Assembly: GCA_964631375.1 (NCBI GenBank)
Contig: CAZVYQ010000003.1
Coordinates: forward strand, 1 to 64,000
Reading direction: 5' to 3'
Length of the DNA: 64,000 nucleotides
From: JAAYYM01 sp964631375
GTDB taxonomy: Bacteria; Bacillota; Clostridia; Lachnospirales; Lachnospiraceae
The notes beneath the pieces were generated by a model. The model made no database searches and had not been told where the DNA came from. It was given only the letters and a program-made list of their open reading frames with translations. Below, in pieces: positions 51,807 through 60,281 of the stretch (positions are counted from its first letter, which is position 1; every line of letters begins with the position of its first letter). A program made the translations under genes and the position numbers.

Positions 51807-51945
51807 GCTACTGTCCTCTCCCAGTCAGATATCTCCATCAGTGTCTATTTTATATATTCGGCAGAACAGATAAAAATCCTTTTATTTTTCTAATTTTATA
51901 TCAAAAATAAAAAACACTATACGAATCGCTCATTCTATTTCTGAT

Positions 51946-52854
51946 TTACTTACAGATTTCATAGATAAAATCTGCTGCCTCCTTAACTGCCTCAAAGGCT
52001 CGCTTGAACGGTGCCATCTGAAATACATGCCACATCCCCTCATAGACTGAAATACGTGTCAGCACATTATCCTCTAACAACTTCTGATAGAGCCTTGTGG
52101 AATCATCCAGCAGTCTCTCATTGTCTCCTACCTGTATATAAGTTGCCGGAAAGCCTGTCATATCCGCAAACAAAGGCGAAATCGCCGGATCTGTCACATC
52201 CTGTTCCTTTGCATAGTAATCAATTGCCAGTCTCAGATACTCCTGATCCAGAATCGGATCAATCTGTGCCCGTGTAGTCTGAGATTCTCCCGAGCATGTC
52301 AGATCTGTCCACGGAGACAGCAATACAAGTGCTTTAGGCATCATTCTCTTTTTATCCTTAATCCTGAGCAAGAGCTCCAGAGCAAGATTACCTCCTGCAC
52401 TGTCTCCGACTACAATGATATCCTGAGCCCCATAGCCCTGATACATCAGATAGTCCCATACCTTAACAGCATCATCGATTGCCGCAGGATATGGATGTTC
52501 CGGTGCCAGACGATAATCAAAGGCCAATGCCGACATGGAGGTGGCTTCCACAAATTTGGACGTAATACTACGTGCATACTTTGTGCTGCCTGTTGCATAG
52601 CCGCCACCATGACAATACAGTATGATCGGCTGTTTTCTATGAGAATGTCGCAGTCTGGTCCACTCTGCCTTCATATGCCCGATCTTGATCGGTTCAAATT
52701 CGAGCTCCTTATTCGCTCCAAAGAGCATTCCGAACGTATCCTGTGTATGTCTCTGTTTTTTAATGTCTGTATTCTCTACAAAGGAATGCATCTTCTTAAT
52801 CGCTGACATTACACTCTGGTTATTATTCTTGATATTGAGTTCTAGCCGTGCCAT
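51946..52854 (-). CDS. Alpha/beta hydrolase, hormone-sensitive lipase family
   Basis: A 302-residue esterase. ILYCHGGGYATGSTKYARS holds the oxyanion-hole HGGG, VVGDSAGGNLALELLL the nucleophile Ser, DPAISPLFADM a conserved block, YIQVGDNERLLDDS the catalytic Asp, and GMWHVFQM the catalytic His. No signal peptide. I chose ATG 52854 with AAGGAGGAG upstream over an in-frame ATG at 52872. It diverges from an acyltransferase plus zinc-ribbon gene pair, an arrangement I recognise as recurrent in Firmicutes. Confidence 0.9.
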   Translation of the reverse strand: MARLELNIKNNNQSVMSAIKKMHSFVENTDIKKQRHTQDTFGMLFGANKELEFEPIKIGHMKAEWTRLRHSHRKQPIILYCHGGGYATGSTKYARSITSKFVEATSMSALAFDYRLAPEHPYPAAIDDAVKVWDYLMYQGYGAQDIIVVGDSAGGNLALELLLRIKDKKRMMPKALVLLSPWTDLTCSGESQTTRAQIDPILDQEYLRLAIDYYAKEQDVTDPAISPLFADMTGFPATYIQVGDNERLLDDSTRLYQKLLEDNVLTRISVYEGMWHVFQMAPFKRAFEAVKEAADFIYEICK

Positions 52855-52919
52855 GGGTATCTCCTCCTTCATACAACAAGTTCAGAATAACATCTGAAAT
52901 TATTTTTCTCAAGTGTTTC

Positions 52920-52949
52920 TTGCTCTATACACGTTATGTGGGGTATACT
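52920..52949 (+). promoter_or_regulatory. Promoter of the acyltransferase/DUF6320 gene pair
   Basis: TTGCTC (52920-52925), an 18-nt spacer and TATACT (52944-52949), 39 nt before the ATG at 52989. Confidence 0.6.
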
Positions 52950-52988
52950 GTTTTTATAAATGAATGATTCTGTAATGAGGTCGTTGTT

Positions 52989-54296
52989 ATGCCTAATGAA
53001 AAGAAAAGTATTGCACCAAGAAAAACCTGGTATAAATTAGATTTGTCAGCAAATGTATATCCGACTCTGCAGCGAAAGAATTTTTCTTCTGTATACAGAC
53101 TGTCTGTTGTACTTCATGAAGACATCAAGCCGGTTGTCTTACAAAAGGCGGTGAATGCCACGCTTGTACGTTTTCCTTCCTTTAAAGTTGCACTACGTAA
53201 GGGATTATTCTGGCGCTATCTGGAGCCTAATAACCGACCAGGTCCCTATGTGCAGCCTGATATCTCCAATCCATGTATGCCTTTGGATTTTAAGGGTAAC
53301 AATCGATACCTGATTCGTGTGTATTATTATCAAAACCGCATCTCCTTTGAGTCTCACCATTCTCTTGCTGACGGAAGCGGCGGAATGTATGTATTACAGA
53401 CGATCACTGCCGAATACCTAAAGCTTCTCGGTCATGAAATCTCTCCCGGAGGATATGTGCTCGATATACACGATGCTCCTACTACAGATGAATTAGAAGA
53501 TGCTTATATCCGTTATGCCAACTCCAAGGTACGACGAGGTCGCAGTCAGGAACGTGCATATCGGGTACGTGGAACAGCCGAACCTTTTTATACACTGAAT
53601 ATCATCTGTGGCGTCATGTCGACAAAGCAGGTAGTTGCCACCGCCAAATCCTACAGAGCATCCATTACGGAATATCTGAATGCAGTGCTTCTTTATTCTC
53701 TGATGCTCAAACAAAAAGCAGAACATCCCTTCCGCGAGCGTCCGGTCAAACTTGCCATGCCTGTTAATCTTCGGCGCTTTTTTCCATCCGATACACTTCG
53801 CAACTTTATCTCAATGATCTACCCGTCCATTGATCCAAGGCTCGGAGATTATACATTCGAAGAAATCCTGACTCAGGTTCATCATTATATGCGTTATTAT
53901 ATTAATAATAAATTTCTTAATGGGGACATTACGACCAATCTTGCGACACAAACAAACCCGTTCTCACGTATCGTTCCCTTATTTCTAAAGGACTTCATTA
54001 TCAAAACCTTTTATACACGCGTACAGGACAGACAATCCTCAGCAGGTCTGACAAATATGGGAATCATACCGGTTCCTCCACAGATGGAACCGTTTGTGGA
54101 ACGCTTTGACATCTATATGGGACAACCCTTCTCTGCACGTACCAATTGTGCCATCGTCAGTTTTAAGGATGTCCTGACCATCAATTTTGCAAGTAGCATC
54201 ATTGAATCTGATGTAGAAGAATTATTCTTTCGAAAGCTCGTACAGGATGGTATTCATGTAAAAATAGAATCAAACAAACATATGGAGGGAAAATAA
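52989..54296 (+). CDS. Alcohol acetyltransferase / condensation-domain-like acyltransferase
   Basis: A 435-residue protein of the CoA-dependent acyltransferase superfamily. The catalytic motif HHSLADGSG (HxxxDG) lies at about residue 118, and a later NLRRFFPSDTLRNF and SAGLTNMG match the second half of such folds. It is too short and lacks carrier domains for a nonribosomal peptide synthetase. It may esterify lipids or alcohols. GAGG is 8 nt before the ATG. It is followed after 1 nt by a zinc-ribbon membrane protein gene. Confidence 0.8.
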   Translation: MPNEKKSIAPRKTWYKLDLSANVYPTLQRKNFSSVYRLSVVLHEDIKPVVLQKAVNATLVRFPSFKVALRKGLFWRYLEPNNRPGPYVQPDISNPCMPLDFKGNNRYLIRVYYYQNRISFESHHSLADGSGGMYVLQTITAEYLKLLGHEISPGGYVLDIHDAPTTDELEDAYIRYANSKVRRGRSQERAYRVRGTAEPFYTLNIICGVMSTKQVVATAKSYRASITEYLNAVLLYSLMLKQKAEHPFRERPVKLAMPVNLRRFFPSDTLRNFISMIYPSIDPRLGDYTFEEILTQVHHYMRYYINNKFLNGDITTNLATQTNPFSRIVPLFLKDFIIKTFYTRVQDRQSSAGLTNMGIIPVPPQMEPFVERFDIYMGQPFSARTNCAIVSFKDVLTINFASSIIESDVEELFFRKLVQDGIHVKIESNKHMEGK

Positions 54297-54297
54297 T

Positions 54298-55002
54298 ATG
54301 TCATATTGTGTACATTGTGGAGTTGAATTAGATCAAACTGCCACCAGATGTGCTCTTTGCAATACACCTGTCATTGATCCATCGGCTTTGGTTGATCAAA
54401 CTGCTAAGCCACCATTTTCTACAAAAAAGGGGCAGGTAGAACGCGTCAAACGTAATGATCTTGCAATTCTTTTCTCAGTTGTCTTAGGTTCAGCCGCAAT
54501 TTCCTGTGCCCTATTAAATTTTTTAGTTTTTAAAACAAACTTCTGGTCCTTTTATATCATCGGAGCTTGCCTGCTGTTATGGGTGTTTGGTGTACCCTTT
54601 TTCATTTATACACGCCTGCCGATCTATCTGTCGATCTTTTTTGACGGTGCTGCTGTTGCGCTATATCTCGGAATCATCGCCTATGAATATTCTGGACTGG
54701 CCTGGTATGTCAGTCTTGCCATTCCGATTACCTGTATGGTGACTGTTCTGGTGTTGGTTTTTACCTTTTTGCATCGGCATTTCCAGACATCCATTCTGGC
54801 GACGGCGATTTATCTCTTCGCTGAGATTGCCGTTCTCTGTGTCGGTCTGGAGATTATGCTGCGTAACTATTTTGAAGAAATCATCTACATTACGTGGTCC
54901 TCTGTCGTACTTGTTTCCTGTGCAATCATTATCGTTGCTCTGTTAACCATCATTACTCGTTCTCGTCTGCGTGAAGCCGTCAGAAGGAGAATGCATCTGT
55001 AA
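54298..55002 (+). CDS. Zinc-ribbon membrane protein, DUF6320 type
   Basis: A 234-residue protein beginning with a zinc ribbon (CVHCGVEL...CALCNTPV, two CxxC pairs) followed by a linker and about six membrane helices (from ~residue 58: LAILFSVVLGSAAISCALLNFLV to LVSCAIIIVALLTIITR). This is the DUF6320 organisation and it regularly follows an acyltransferase gene. It probably forms a membrane complex with it. GGAGGG lies in the end of the upstream gene. Its 3' end overlaps the converging DUF6311 gene by 23 nt. Confidence 0.8.
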   Translation: MSYCVHCGVELDQTATRCALCNTPVIDPSALVDQTAKPPFSTKKGQVERVKRNDLAILFSVVLGSAAISCALLNFLVFKTNFWSFYIIGACLLLWVFGVPFFIYTRLPIYLSIFFDGAAVALYLGIIAYEYSGLAWYVSLAIPITCMVTVLVLVFTFLHRHFQTSILATAIYLFAEIAVLCVGLEIMLRNYFEEIIYITWSSVVLVSCAIIIVALLTIITRSRLREAVRRRMHL

Positions 55003-56704
55003 CGCCAATGATAAATCCATCTTCTTCATAGTATATGAAATCATACGCTTTACTTTGTTCTCTTGCCTGTTCAGTGAATATGTAAAGCGTATTTTGATTC
55101 GGGTGTTTCATGAAATCCTGTGCCACTGCCTCTATCGGATAAGTCAATGCCCGTGCAAAGTAGAAATCATTGATGGTAATATCATGATCAGACGCAAATT
55201 CCGCAAAAGAATACAACTGTTCCTGATTCATATGATTTTTATCTGCAAATACAATATGGCGAATCTGGCGTGCAGAAACCGCCTGTTCCCAAAACGGACT
55301 CTCCAATTCACTGAAATAAATCTGCTCATTGGCAAACTCTCTGTGCTTGTTTGCCAGTTGCGGACTGATATCATAGATCTGAATACCCAGACAAAATATC
55401 AGTAGTATCGTAATCATGATTTGCGTTCTGTTCTCTGTAATCATACCGGTGCATCGATTTCCAAGGTACGTTAATCCACGTACTGCCATATAGATTACAA
55501 AAATCATCAGCATATACACAGCCGGCCAGATCAATCGCCCGGAGGATCGAAGGATTGCCCATATTTCTTCTATTCCATGAGTGATGGGAATCCGAAATAA
55601 CAACCTGTTTCCAAAAGAAACTTCCGGCGAAGCCGCCATGACGACTAAAATCAATCCCATCAGGACACCTACCATTAGATTTTGGTGCCTGGTACAGTAA
55701 CCCCTGATCTGCCTCCACCTATACAGACGTTCCGAAAACAAATAAGCTGCTAACGCAATCATTGCAATTACACATAACAAGAGAACCCCAAAGCCAAGAT
55801 ATGCAAACCCTTCATACTGCCCGTCGGCATAGTTTTTGATATCTGAAAACAAAGCTGACCACTCCTGTGGATTGTAAAAGCCATCCAGATTAAAGCTGTA
55901 ATAGCCAAGTCCGGGAGCACCGTCATCCATACCAGAATATAATCCCCCAAGAAGCCATATGGTAACGAATCCACATGCACCATAAGCCAGCATAGGAGCA
56001 AAAAATCGTAGAATCTTTTTGTTTTTCAGCCAGTCAACTATGAGAAAACCCAGCAGAATCACACCACACATCGGAATAAAATATAGATGAATTGCTGCAC
56101 ACAAAAACCCTACAAAGCCCCATATACCAACCATTTTACTGAACTCACCGGACCATCTGTCATGCTCTATGAATATCCAAATTGCCAACAAGAGTAACCA
56201 CTGCCCTCCAAGAGAGGTATGCCAGTACATCCTCCTGATCAGGATCGGTGCCAGTACAAAAAACAGACTTCCGATCATTGCCTGTAGTTCCTTTTGTCTG
56301 CTCCCATACAGATATCTTCTGAGAATCAGAGATGCAAAACAGCCCTGCAATACAAAGCAAAGCAGTCCCCACAATCCAAAATACTGAAAGGAACCGGGTA
56401 GTAATGATTGAAATACTTTGAAAATAACCGCGAATAACGGTATGGAATCTGTAAAGATAATTGATTCGCTGTATGGATAGGCAATGTTATTCATCATTCC
56501 AATGTACCACTGCCAAGGTGCATTTCGAAAAAACTTCCAACCAAGATAGTGCTGTGAGAGGTCTCCCCCACACAGCAGCCAGTCTGTATATGTTACGTCT
56601 AGTACCTTCACTCCATAAATCAGGATAAAGAACAACGCACTCAGGATCATTACACAATATGTGACCCAATATTCTCTAAAATGTTTCATGTCGGGTTGCC
56701 TCAT
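54980..56704 (-). CDS. Multi-pass membrane protein, DUF6311/GT-C-like
   Basis: A 574-residue protein with about twelve membrane helices and an extracytoplasmic C-terminal part (FSELESPFWEQAVSARQIRHIVFAD). An early lumenal-side acidic site (DWLLCGGDLSQHYLGW) and loops with YPYSESI...TDSIPL follow the GT-C glycosyltransferase style, as in DUF6311. It could transfer sugars to lipids or surface glycans. The ATG at 56704 overlaps the PilZ stop (ATGA); a second ATG at 56689 is possible. Pairing with PilZ suggests control by cyclic di-GMP. Confidence 0.75.
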   Translation of the reverse strand: MRQPDMKHFREYWVTYCVMILSALFFILIYGVKVLDVTYTDWLLCGGDLSQHYLGWKFFRNAPWQWYIGMMNNIAYPYSESIIFTDSIPLFAVIFKVFQSLLPGSFQYFGLWGLLCFVLQGCFASLILRRYLYGSRQKELQAMIGSLFFVLAPILIRRMYWHTSLGGQWLLLLAIWIFIEHDRWSGEFSKMVGIWGFVGFLCAAIHLYFIPMCGVILLGFLIVDWLKNKKILRFFAPMLAYGACGFVTIWLLGGLYSGMDDGAPGLGYYSFNLDGFYNPQEWSALFSDIKNYADGQYEGFAYLGFGVLLLCVIAMIALAAYLFSERLYRWRQIRGYCTRHQNLMVGVLMGLILVVMAASPEVSFGNRLLFRIPITHGIEEIWAILRSSGRLIWPAVYMLMIFVIYMAVRGLTYLGNRCTGMITENRTQIMITILLIFCLGIQIYDISPQLANKHREFANEQIYFSELESPFWEQAVSARQIRHIVFADKNHMNQEQLYSFAEFASDHDITINDFYFARALTYPIEAVAQDFMKHPNQNTLYIFTEQAREQSKAYDFIYYEEDGFIIGVTDAFSF

Positions 56705-57405
56705 GATTTGTGCTTTGGCACATATCTTGAACCCATATTCTCGCTCATCTGCTTACGTGCCAGATTGATGCGTTCCTTTAAACTAATATATTTATCAATT
56801 TCATAAGAACGCAGAACTAGTTCACATCCACAGACATACTTTCCATCGTCGACCTGCGTCACCCTGCTGATGGTTCCCTGCAACCCGATATTAACCTGAT
56901 TGAACCGGTCAATTTTGTCATTGATACTGGTTACACATTTCATACCCAGTTCCAATTTGGACGGATCCAGTACATCTGTTGTTAAAACGATTCCAAATCC
57001 CGATGAACTGATATCCTTTAAAATGGCTCTGTAGGTACGTGAATCCTCTCCCAGCTTGATGGAAACATTCTGTCCCAGAAAGCATCTGAATGCCCCTCGT
57101 CTGTTATATTCTATTCCGATCCCATCGACCTTGATCCTGTAGATTCTTTTCTGATCGGTTCCTCTGCAGGGCACGATCTTGGCTCCGCGAAACAGAATCG
57201 GCTTCTCTCCCGGAACTTCTACCAACACACGAGCCTCCACTGTATCAAAGGTCAGAATCTTACCTTCATGTTCGATGGTACTCGTATATAGTATATTATG
57301 CTTTTCTTCTTTGCTGATGACCGAAGTGGTAAACTGAATCTCGTCAACCTTGTTTCTCGCCTCTACAATGATCTCTCGACCTATCTCAATGTCCTTAAAA
57401 TCCAT
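56701..57405 (-). CDS. PilZ domain protein (YcgR-like)
   Basis: A 234-residue cytoplasmic protein. The N-terminal YcgR-type barrel (IEIGREIIVEARNKVDEIQFTTSVI) is followed by a PilZ domain with the c-di-GMP motifs NRRGAFR (RxxxR) and DISSSGFGI (D/NxSxxG), so nucleotide binding is likely. The last ~30 residues form a helix. GGGGGTG precedes ATG 57405. It is first in an operon with the DUF6311 membrane protein, and its promoter is at 57435-57463. Confidence 0.87.
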   Translation of the reverse strand: MDFKDIEIGREIIVEARNKVDEIQFTTSVISKEEKHNILYTSTIEHEGKILTFDTVEARVLVEVPGEKPILFRGAKIVPCRGTDQKRIYRIKVDGIGIEYNRRGAFRCFLGQNVSIKLGEDSRTYRAILKDISSSGFGIVLTTDVLDPSKLELGMKCVTSINDKIDRFNQVNIGLQGTISRVTQVDDGKYVCGCELVLRSYEIDKYISLKERINLARKQMSENMGSRYVPKHKS

Positions 57406-57434
57406 AAGAACACCCCCACTGTATTCACATCACA

Positions 57435-57463
57435 TTTATATCATAATTCCACTATAATGTCCA
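57435..57463 (-). promoter_or_regulatory. Promoter of the PilZ operon
   Basis: On the minus strand TGGACA (57458-57463), a 17-nt spacer and TATAAA (57435-57440), 29 nt before the start codon. Confidence 0.6.
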
Positions 57464-57489
57464 TAAAAATAGGCTGAGGCAATGCATCA

Positions 57490-58668
57490 TCAATGATGAA
57501 ACAAGCGTATTCCGGTACATGCCATTGCAATATGATACCTGTCACAACATTCTATAACCAATGGATCTCTGACAGAGCCGCCGGGTTGTGCGATATATCT
57601 GACACCACTCTTATATGCTCGCTCAATATTATCCGCAAATGGGAAAAAGGCATCTGAACCTAATGTTACATCTGTATTTTTGTCAAGCCATGCACGCTTT
57701 TCTTCACGTGTGAATACAGGTGGTTTCTCTTTAAATCTCTTCTGCCATTCCCCTTCACGCAGTACATCCTCATACTCATCTCCAATGTAAACATCAATTG
57801 CATTATCTCTCTCCGGGCGTCCCAGATCATCCAAAAACGGAAGCTCCAGAACCTGGGGTGACTGTCTCAAATACCAGTTGTCTGCCTTCTGACCTGCAAG
57901 TCTTGTACAATGAATACGTGACTGCTGCCCTGCACCGATACCGATTGCCTGTCCCCCTTTCACATAGCATACTGAATTAGATTGTGTATACTTTAATGTA
58001 ATGAGTGCGATCTTCATATCATTCAAAGCCGATTCCGGTATTGTCTGATTCTTTGTTACAATATGAGAAAGTAAATCCTGATTGATATCCAGTTCATTTC
58101 TTCCCTGTTCAAAGGTAATGCCATAGACCTGCTTTCTCTCGATCGGTGCCGGAATATAATCTTCATCTATCTGAATGATATTATAGTTTCCCTTTTTCTT
58201 TTCCTTTAAGAGTGCAAGTGCTTCCTCCTCGTATCCCGGAGCAATGATTCCATCAGATACTTCACGCTTGATCAGTCGTGCCGTATCCACGTCACATACA
58301 TCTGACAGTGCAATAAAATCACCAAAGGATGACATCCTGTCCACTCCCCTGGCTCTTGCATATGCACTGGCAAGTGGTGATAGTTCTCCAAGATCATCCA
58401 CCCAATAGATTTTCGCCAGAGTTTCTGTCAAGGGCATACCAACAGCTGCACCTGCCGGAGATACATGCTTAAATGAGGTGGCTGCCGGAAGTCCGGTGGC
58501 TGCTTTGAGCTCCTTTACAAGCTGCCAGCCGTTAAAGGCATCCAGAAAATTGATATATCCCGGCTTGCCGTTCAATACCGTAACCGGAAGGTCACTGCCA
58601 TCCTCCATATAGATTCTTGAGGGTTTTTGATTTGGATTGCATCCGTATTTTAACTGTAATTCTTTCAT
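57490..58668 (-). CDS. purH: AICAR transformylase, stand-alone (PurH C-terminal domain type)
   Basis: A 392-residue enzyme that formylates AICAR with 10-formyl-tetrahydrofolate, the penultimate IMP step. LKYGCNPNQKPSR, SFKHVSPAGAAVG, the catalytic-Lys segment, DGIIAPGYEEEALALL, KYTQSNSVCYVKGGQAIGIGAGQQSR and SDAFFPFADNIERA are the AICARFT motifs. The IMP cyclohydrolase half of ordinary bifunctional PurH is absent, and is supplied by the adjacent gene at 58731. GGAGG lies 10 nt before ATG 58668. Folate for the step could come from the 21-25 kb operon. Confidence 0.94.
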   Translation of the reverse strand: MKELQLKYGCNPNQKPSRIYMEDGSDLPVTVLNGKPGYINFLDAFNGWQLVKELKAATGLPAATSFKHVSPAGAAVGMPLTETLAKIYWVDDLGELSPLASAYARARGVDRMSSFGDFIALSDVCDVDTARLIKREVSDGIIAPGYEEEALALLKEKKKGNYNIIQIDEDYIPAPIERKQVYGITFEQGRNELDINQDLLSHIVTKNQTIPESALNDMKIALITLKYTQSNSVCYVKGGQAIGIGAGQQSRIHCTRLAGQKADNWYLRQSPQVLELPFLDDLGRPERDNAIDVYIGDEYEDVLREGEWQKRFKEKPPVFTREEKRAWLDKNTDVTLGSDAFFPFADNIERAYKSGVRYIAQPGGSVRDPLVIECCDRYHIAMACTGIRLFHH

Positions 58669-58700
58669 TGTTCTGATTCCTCCGTTTGAATGTGACTGAT

Positions 58701-58721
58701 CGTGCAGTGATGATCTGCACG
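58701..58721. repeat. Intercistronic hairpin between IMP cyclohydrolase and AICAR transformylase genes
   Basis: CGTGCAG (58701-58707) pairs with CTGCACG (58715-58721), 7-nt loop. No T-run follows, so it is not a terminator; it may adjust relative expression of the two genes. Confidence 0.5.
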
Positions 58722-58730
58722 TCCAATTTA

Positions 58731-59447
58731 TTAGTTATGGTTTAAGTTTACGATTCTGGTTTCATACTGTCCACTTGCTATATCAATGAATCTGACAAAT
58801 AATGAGACCTTATTCTCAGCATTCAGGCTGTTCCAGATCATATCCGTATATTCATCTATTTCATTCATGACACCCACCAGTTTGGGTTCACCTTCAAAAC
58901 TCGGAAGCGGAACACCATCATGTAAATATGTATGAATGAAATGTCCTTCTCCTGCCATAGGATTCTCATATGCAAAGGTGTATCTGTTACATGAATCAGC
59001 ACAGCCGTTATTGCTTTTCAAAATCGACATTGCATAATGATATTTCCCGTCCTCAACATTTAAGATACCGGAAATTCTGGGTGTATAGTTCGGTGCATCC
59101 GGTTCAAATTCGCGACATCTGAGAGACTGTTCAAATGTTAGTCTACAATCCATTCCATCGTAGATTGTATCTGTCTGGTCGCCGTTTGTTACGATTGTCT
59201 TATTGCCCAAAACACGGACCGGTGCATAAATAATCAGACTCGGATCCTCCAGCTTGGATGGATCAAATGCCTGTGTTCTGATACCCTCCTTATCCTCTAC
59301 AAACACTCGATTTCTGCTGTTTGAACTTCTGCCCATAATAAAGTAGGCGGCAACTGCCTTTGTACCGTCCTTTGACCTTCCCATTACAATTCCGCGTCCC
59401 GGATAACTGTTGGATTTTAACTCCTGTTCCAATGATAGCATTTCCAT
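58731..59447 (-). CDS. IMP cyclohydrolase, PurO-like
   Basis: A 238-residue stand-alone cyclohydrolase closing the purine ring of FAICAR to give IMP. It belongs to the PurO/COG3363 type: SYPGRGIVMGRSKDGTKAVAAYFIMGRSSNSRNR near the start, DPSLIIYAPVRVLG, and NYTPRISGILNV. That family is unrelated to the MGS-like PurH N-domain. ATG 59447 has GGAGG 7 nt upstream. It is the first gene after a ZTP riboswitch and terminator, with purH behind it. Confidence 0.9.
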   Translation of the reverse strand: MEMLSLEQELKSNSYPGRGIVMGRSKDGTKAVAAYFIMGRSSNSRNRVFVEDKEGIRTQAFDPSKLEDPSLIIYAPVRVLGNKTIVTNGDQTDTIYDGMDCRLTFEQSLRCREFEPDAPNYTPRISGILNVEDGKYHYAMSILKSNNGCADSCNRYTFAYENPMAGEGHFIHTYLHDGVPLPSFEGEPKLVGVMNEIDEYTDMIWNSLNAENKVSLFVRFIDIASGQYETRIVNLNHN

Positions 59448-59505
59448 TCTGATTCCTCCATTATATTTAGTAGGTTTGTGTTGCATTCAGTCCGTTTAAT
59501 CACAC

Positions 59506-59546
59506 AAAAAAACGTCTGGGCACACTTTTACCATGTTGCCCAGACG
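59506..59546 (-). terminator. Riboswitch-controlled intrinsic terminator
   Basis: CGTCTGGGCA (59537-59546 on the minus strand) pairs with TGCCCAGACG (59513-59522) and is followed by T7 (59506-59512). The 5' arm is the conserved CUGGGC end of the aptamer, so ligand binding and termination exclude each other. Confidence 0.88.
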
Positions 59547-59622
59547 GTCGGCTTTCACTGTCATACACTTCCTGTAGGTCATCCTACACAGGCTCTCACC
59601 TGCTTCCGTCAGTCGTGTATCA
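59536..59622 (-). promoter_or_regulatory. ZTP (pfl) riboswitch aptamer
   Basis: The minus-strand leader contains the two conserved blocks of the ZTP/ZMP aptamer: ACACGACTGACGGAAG at the 5' side and GAAAGCCGACCGTCTGGGCA at the 3' side, with an intervening paired linker (GCAGGTGAGAGCCTGTG...) and GGAAGTGTATGAC. The upstream ATACAC pairs with GTGTAT. It controls the genes for the ZMP (AICAR)-consuming step and the next one, the expected pathway logic. Confidence 0.92.
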
Positions 59623-59627
59623 TTAAT

Positions 59628-59656
59628 ATCATAATTGAAACCCGAGAAAAAAGCAA
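59628..59656 (-). promoter_or_regulatory. Promoter of the riboswitch/purine operon
   Basis: On the minus strand TTGCTT (59651-59656), a 17-nt spacer and TATGAT (59628-59633), placing the transcript start at the first bases of the aptamer. Confidence 0.75.
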
Positions 59657-59695
59657 TCACTTTCCTGAAATCTTATCCTGATAAATCATCACATC

Positions 59696-60265
59696 TTACT
59701 TTGATTCTCTGGTAACATAATTTTTCGAAAGGACAGGCAGCAGACGCTTTGTAAGGAATACAGCAATGGTGCATGTCACAAGATCTCCCGGTATCACAAG
59801 CAAAAAACAGGACATCAATAATGCACCGATACCAATTGGGTTATTCAGATAGAGTGTACTGATCAGATAGAAATAGATCATTCCACAGAAATAAATAATT
59901 GCCAGCCCCACAAATGTGGCTGCAAACAGACGTTTATAGCTCGGATTTGATACCTTATGTGCAATGTTGCCCGTTACAAATGCACCGATGATAAATCCTA
60001 TGATATAACCAAAACTGGGACGCAGAACATAAGAAAATCCTCCACCACCGGCAAAAACAGGAAGGCCCAAAAGTCCCATCAGGGTATAGATCGAAACAGC
60101 GATACAACCCCATTTTCCACCCAGCATCAGCCCTGCCATAGTTGTAAACATGACTTGAAGTGTAATTGGCAGTGCCGGAATCGGTATTTTTAAAAAGGTT
60201 CCTACTATGATTAATGCCACAAATAGTGCACATAAAATCATATTTCTTGTATGTTCGTTTTTCAT
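59696..60265 (-). CDS. bioY: Biotin transporter substrate-binding component BioY
   Basis: A 189-residue integral membrane S-component of an ECF-type biotin importer, with about six helices. ILCALFVALIIVGTFLKIPIPALPITLQVMFTTMAGLMLGG and LLGLPVFAGGGGFSYVLRPSFGYIIGFIIGAFVTG are the BioY signatures. ATG 60265 (MKNEHTRN) is 8 nt after AGGAGG; an ATG two codons earlier is too close. It follows birA by 16 nt. No biotin synthesis genes are near, consistent with a scavenger. Confidence 0.94.
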   Translation of the reverse strand: MKNEHTRNMILCALFVALIIVGTFLKIPIPALPITLQVMFTTMAGLMLGGKWGCIAVSIYTLMGLLGLPVFAGGGGFSYVLRPSFGYIIGFIIGAFVTGNIAHKVSNPSYKRLFAATFVGLAIIYFCGMIYFYLISTLYLNNPIGIGALLMSCFLLVIPGDLVTCTIAVFLTKRLLPVLSKNYVTRESK

Positions 60266-60281
60266 GTTCATTTCCTCCTTT

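Noticed and set aside
52989..54296. Nonribosomal peptide synthetase condensation gene
   Set aside because: Single domain with HxxxDG only; no adenylation or carrier domains in the neighbourhood.
59506..59656. Purine (guanine) or tetrahydrofolate riboswitch
   Set aside because: The conserved cores of those aptamers are absent; the two ZTP blocks and gene context fit the pfl class instead.
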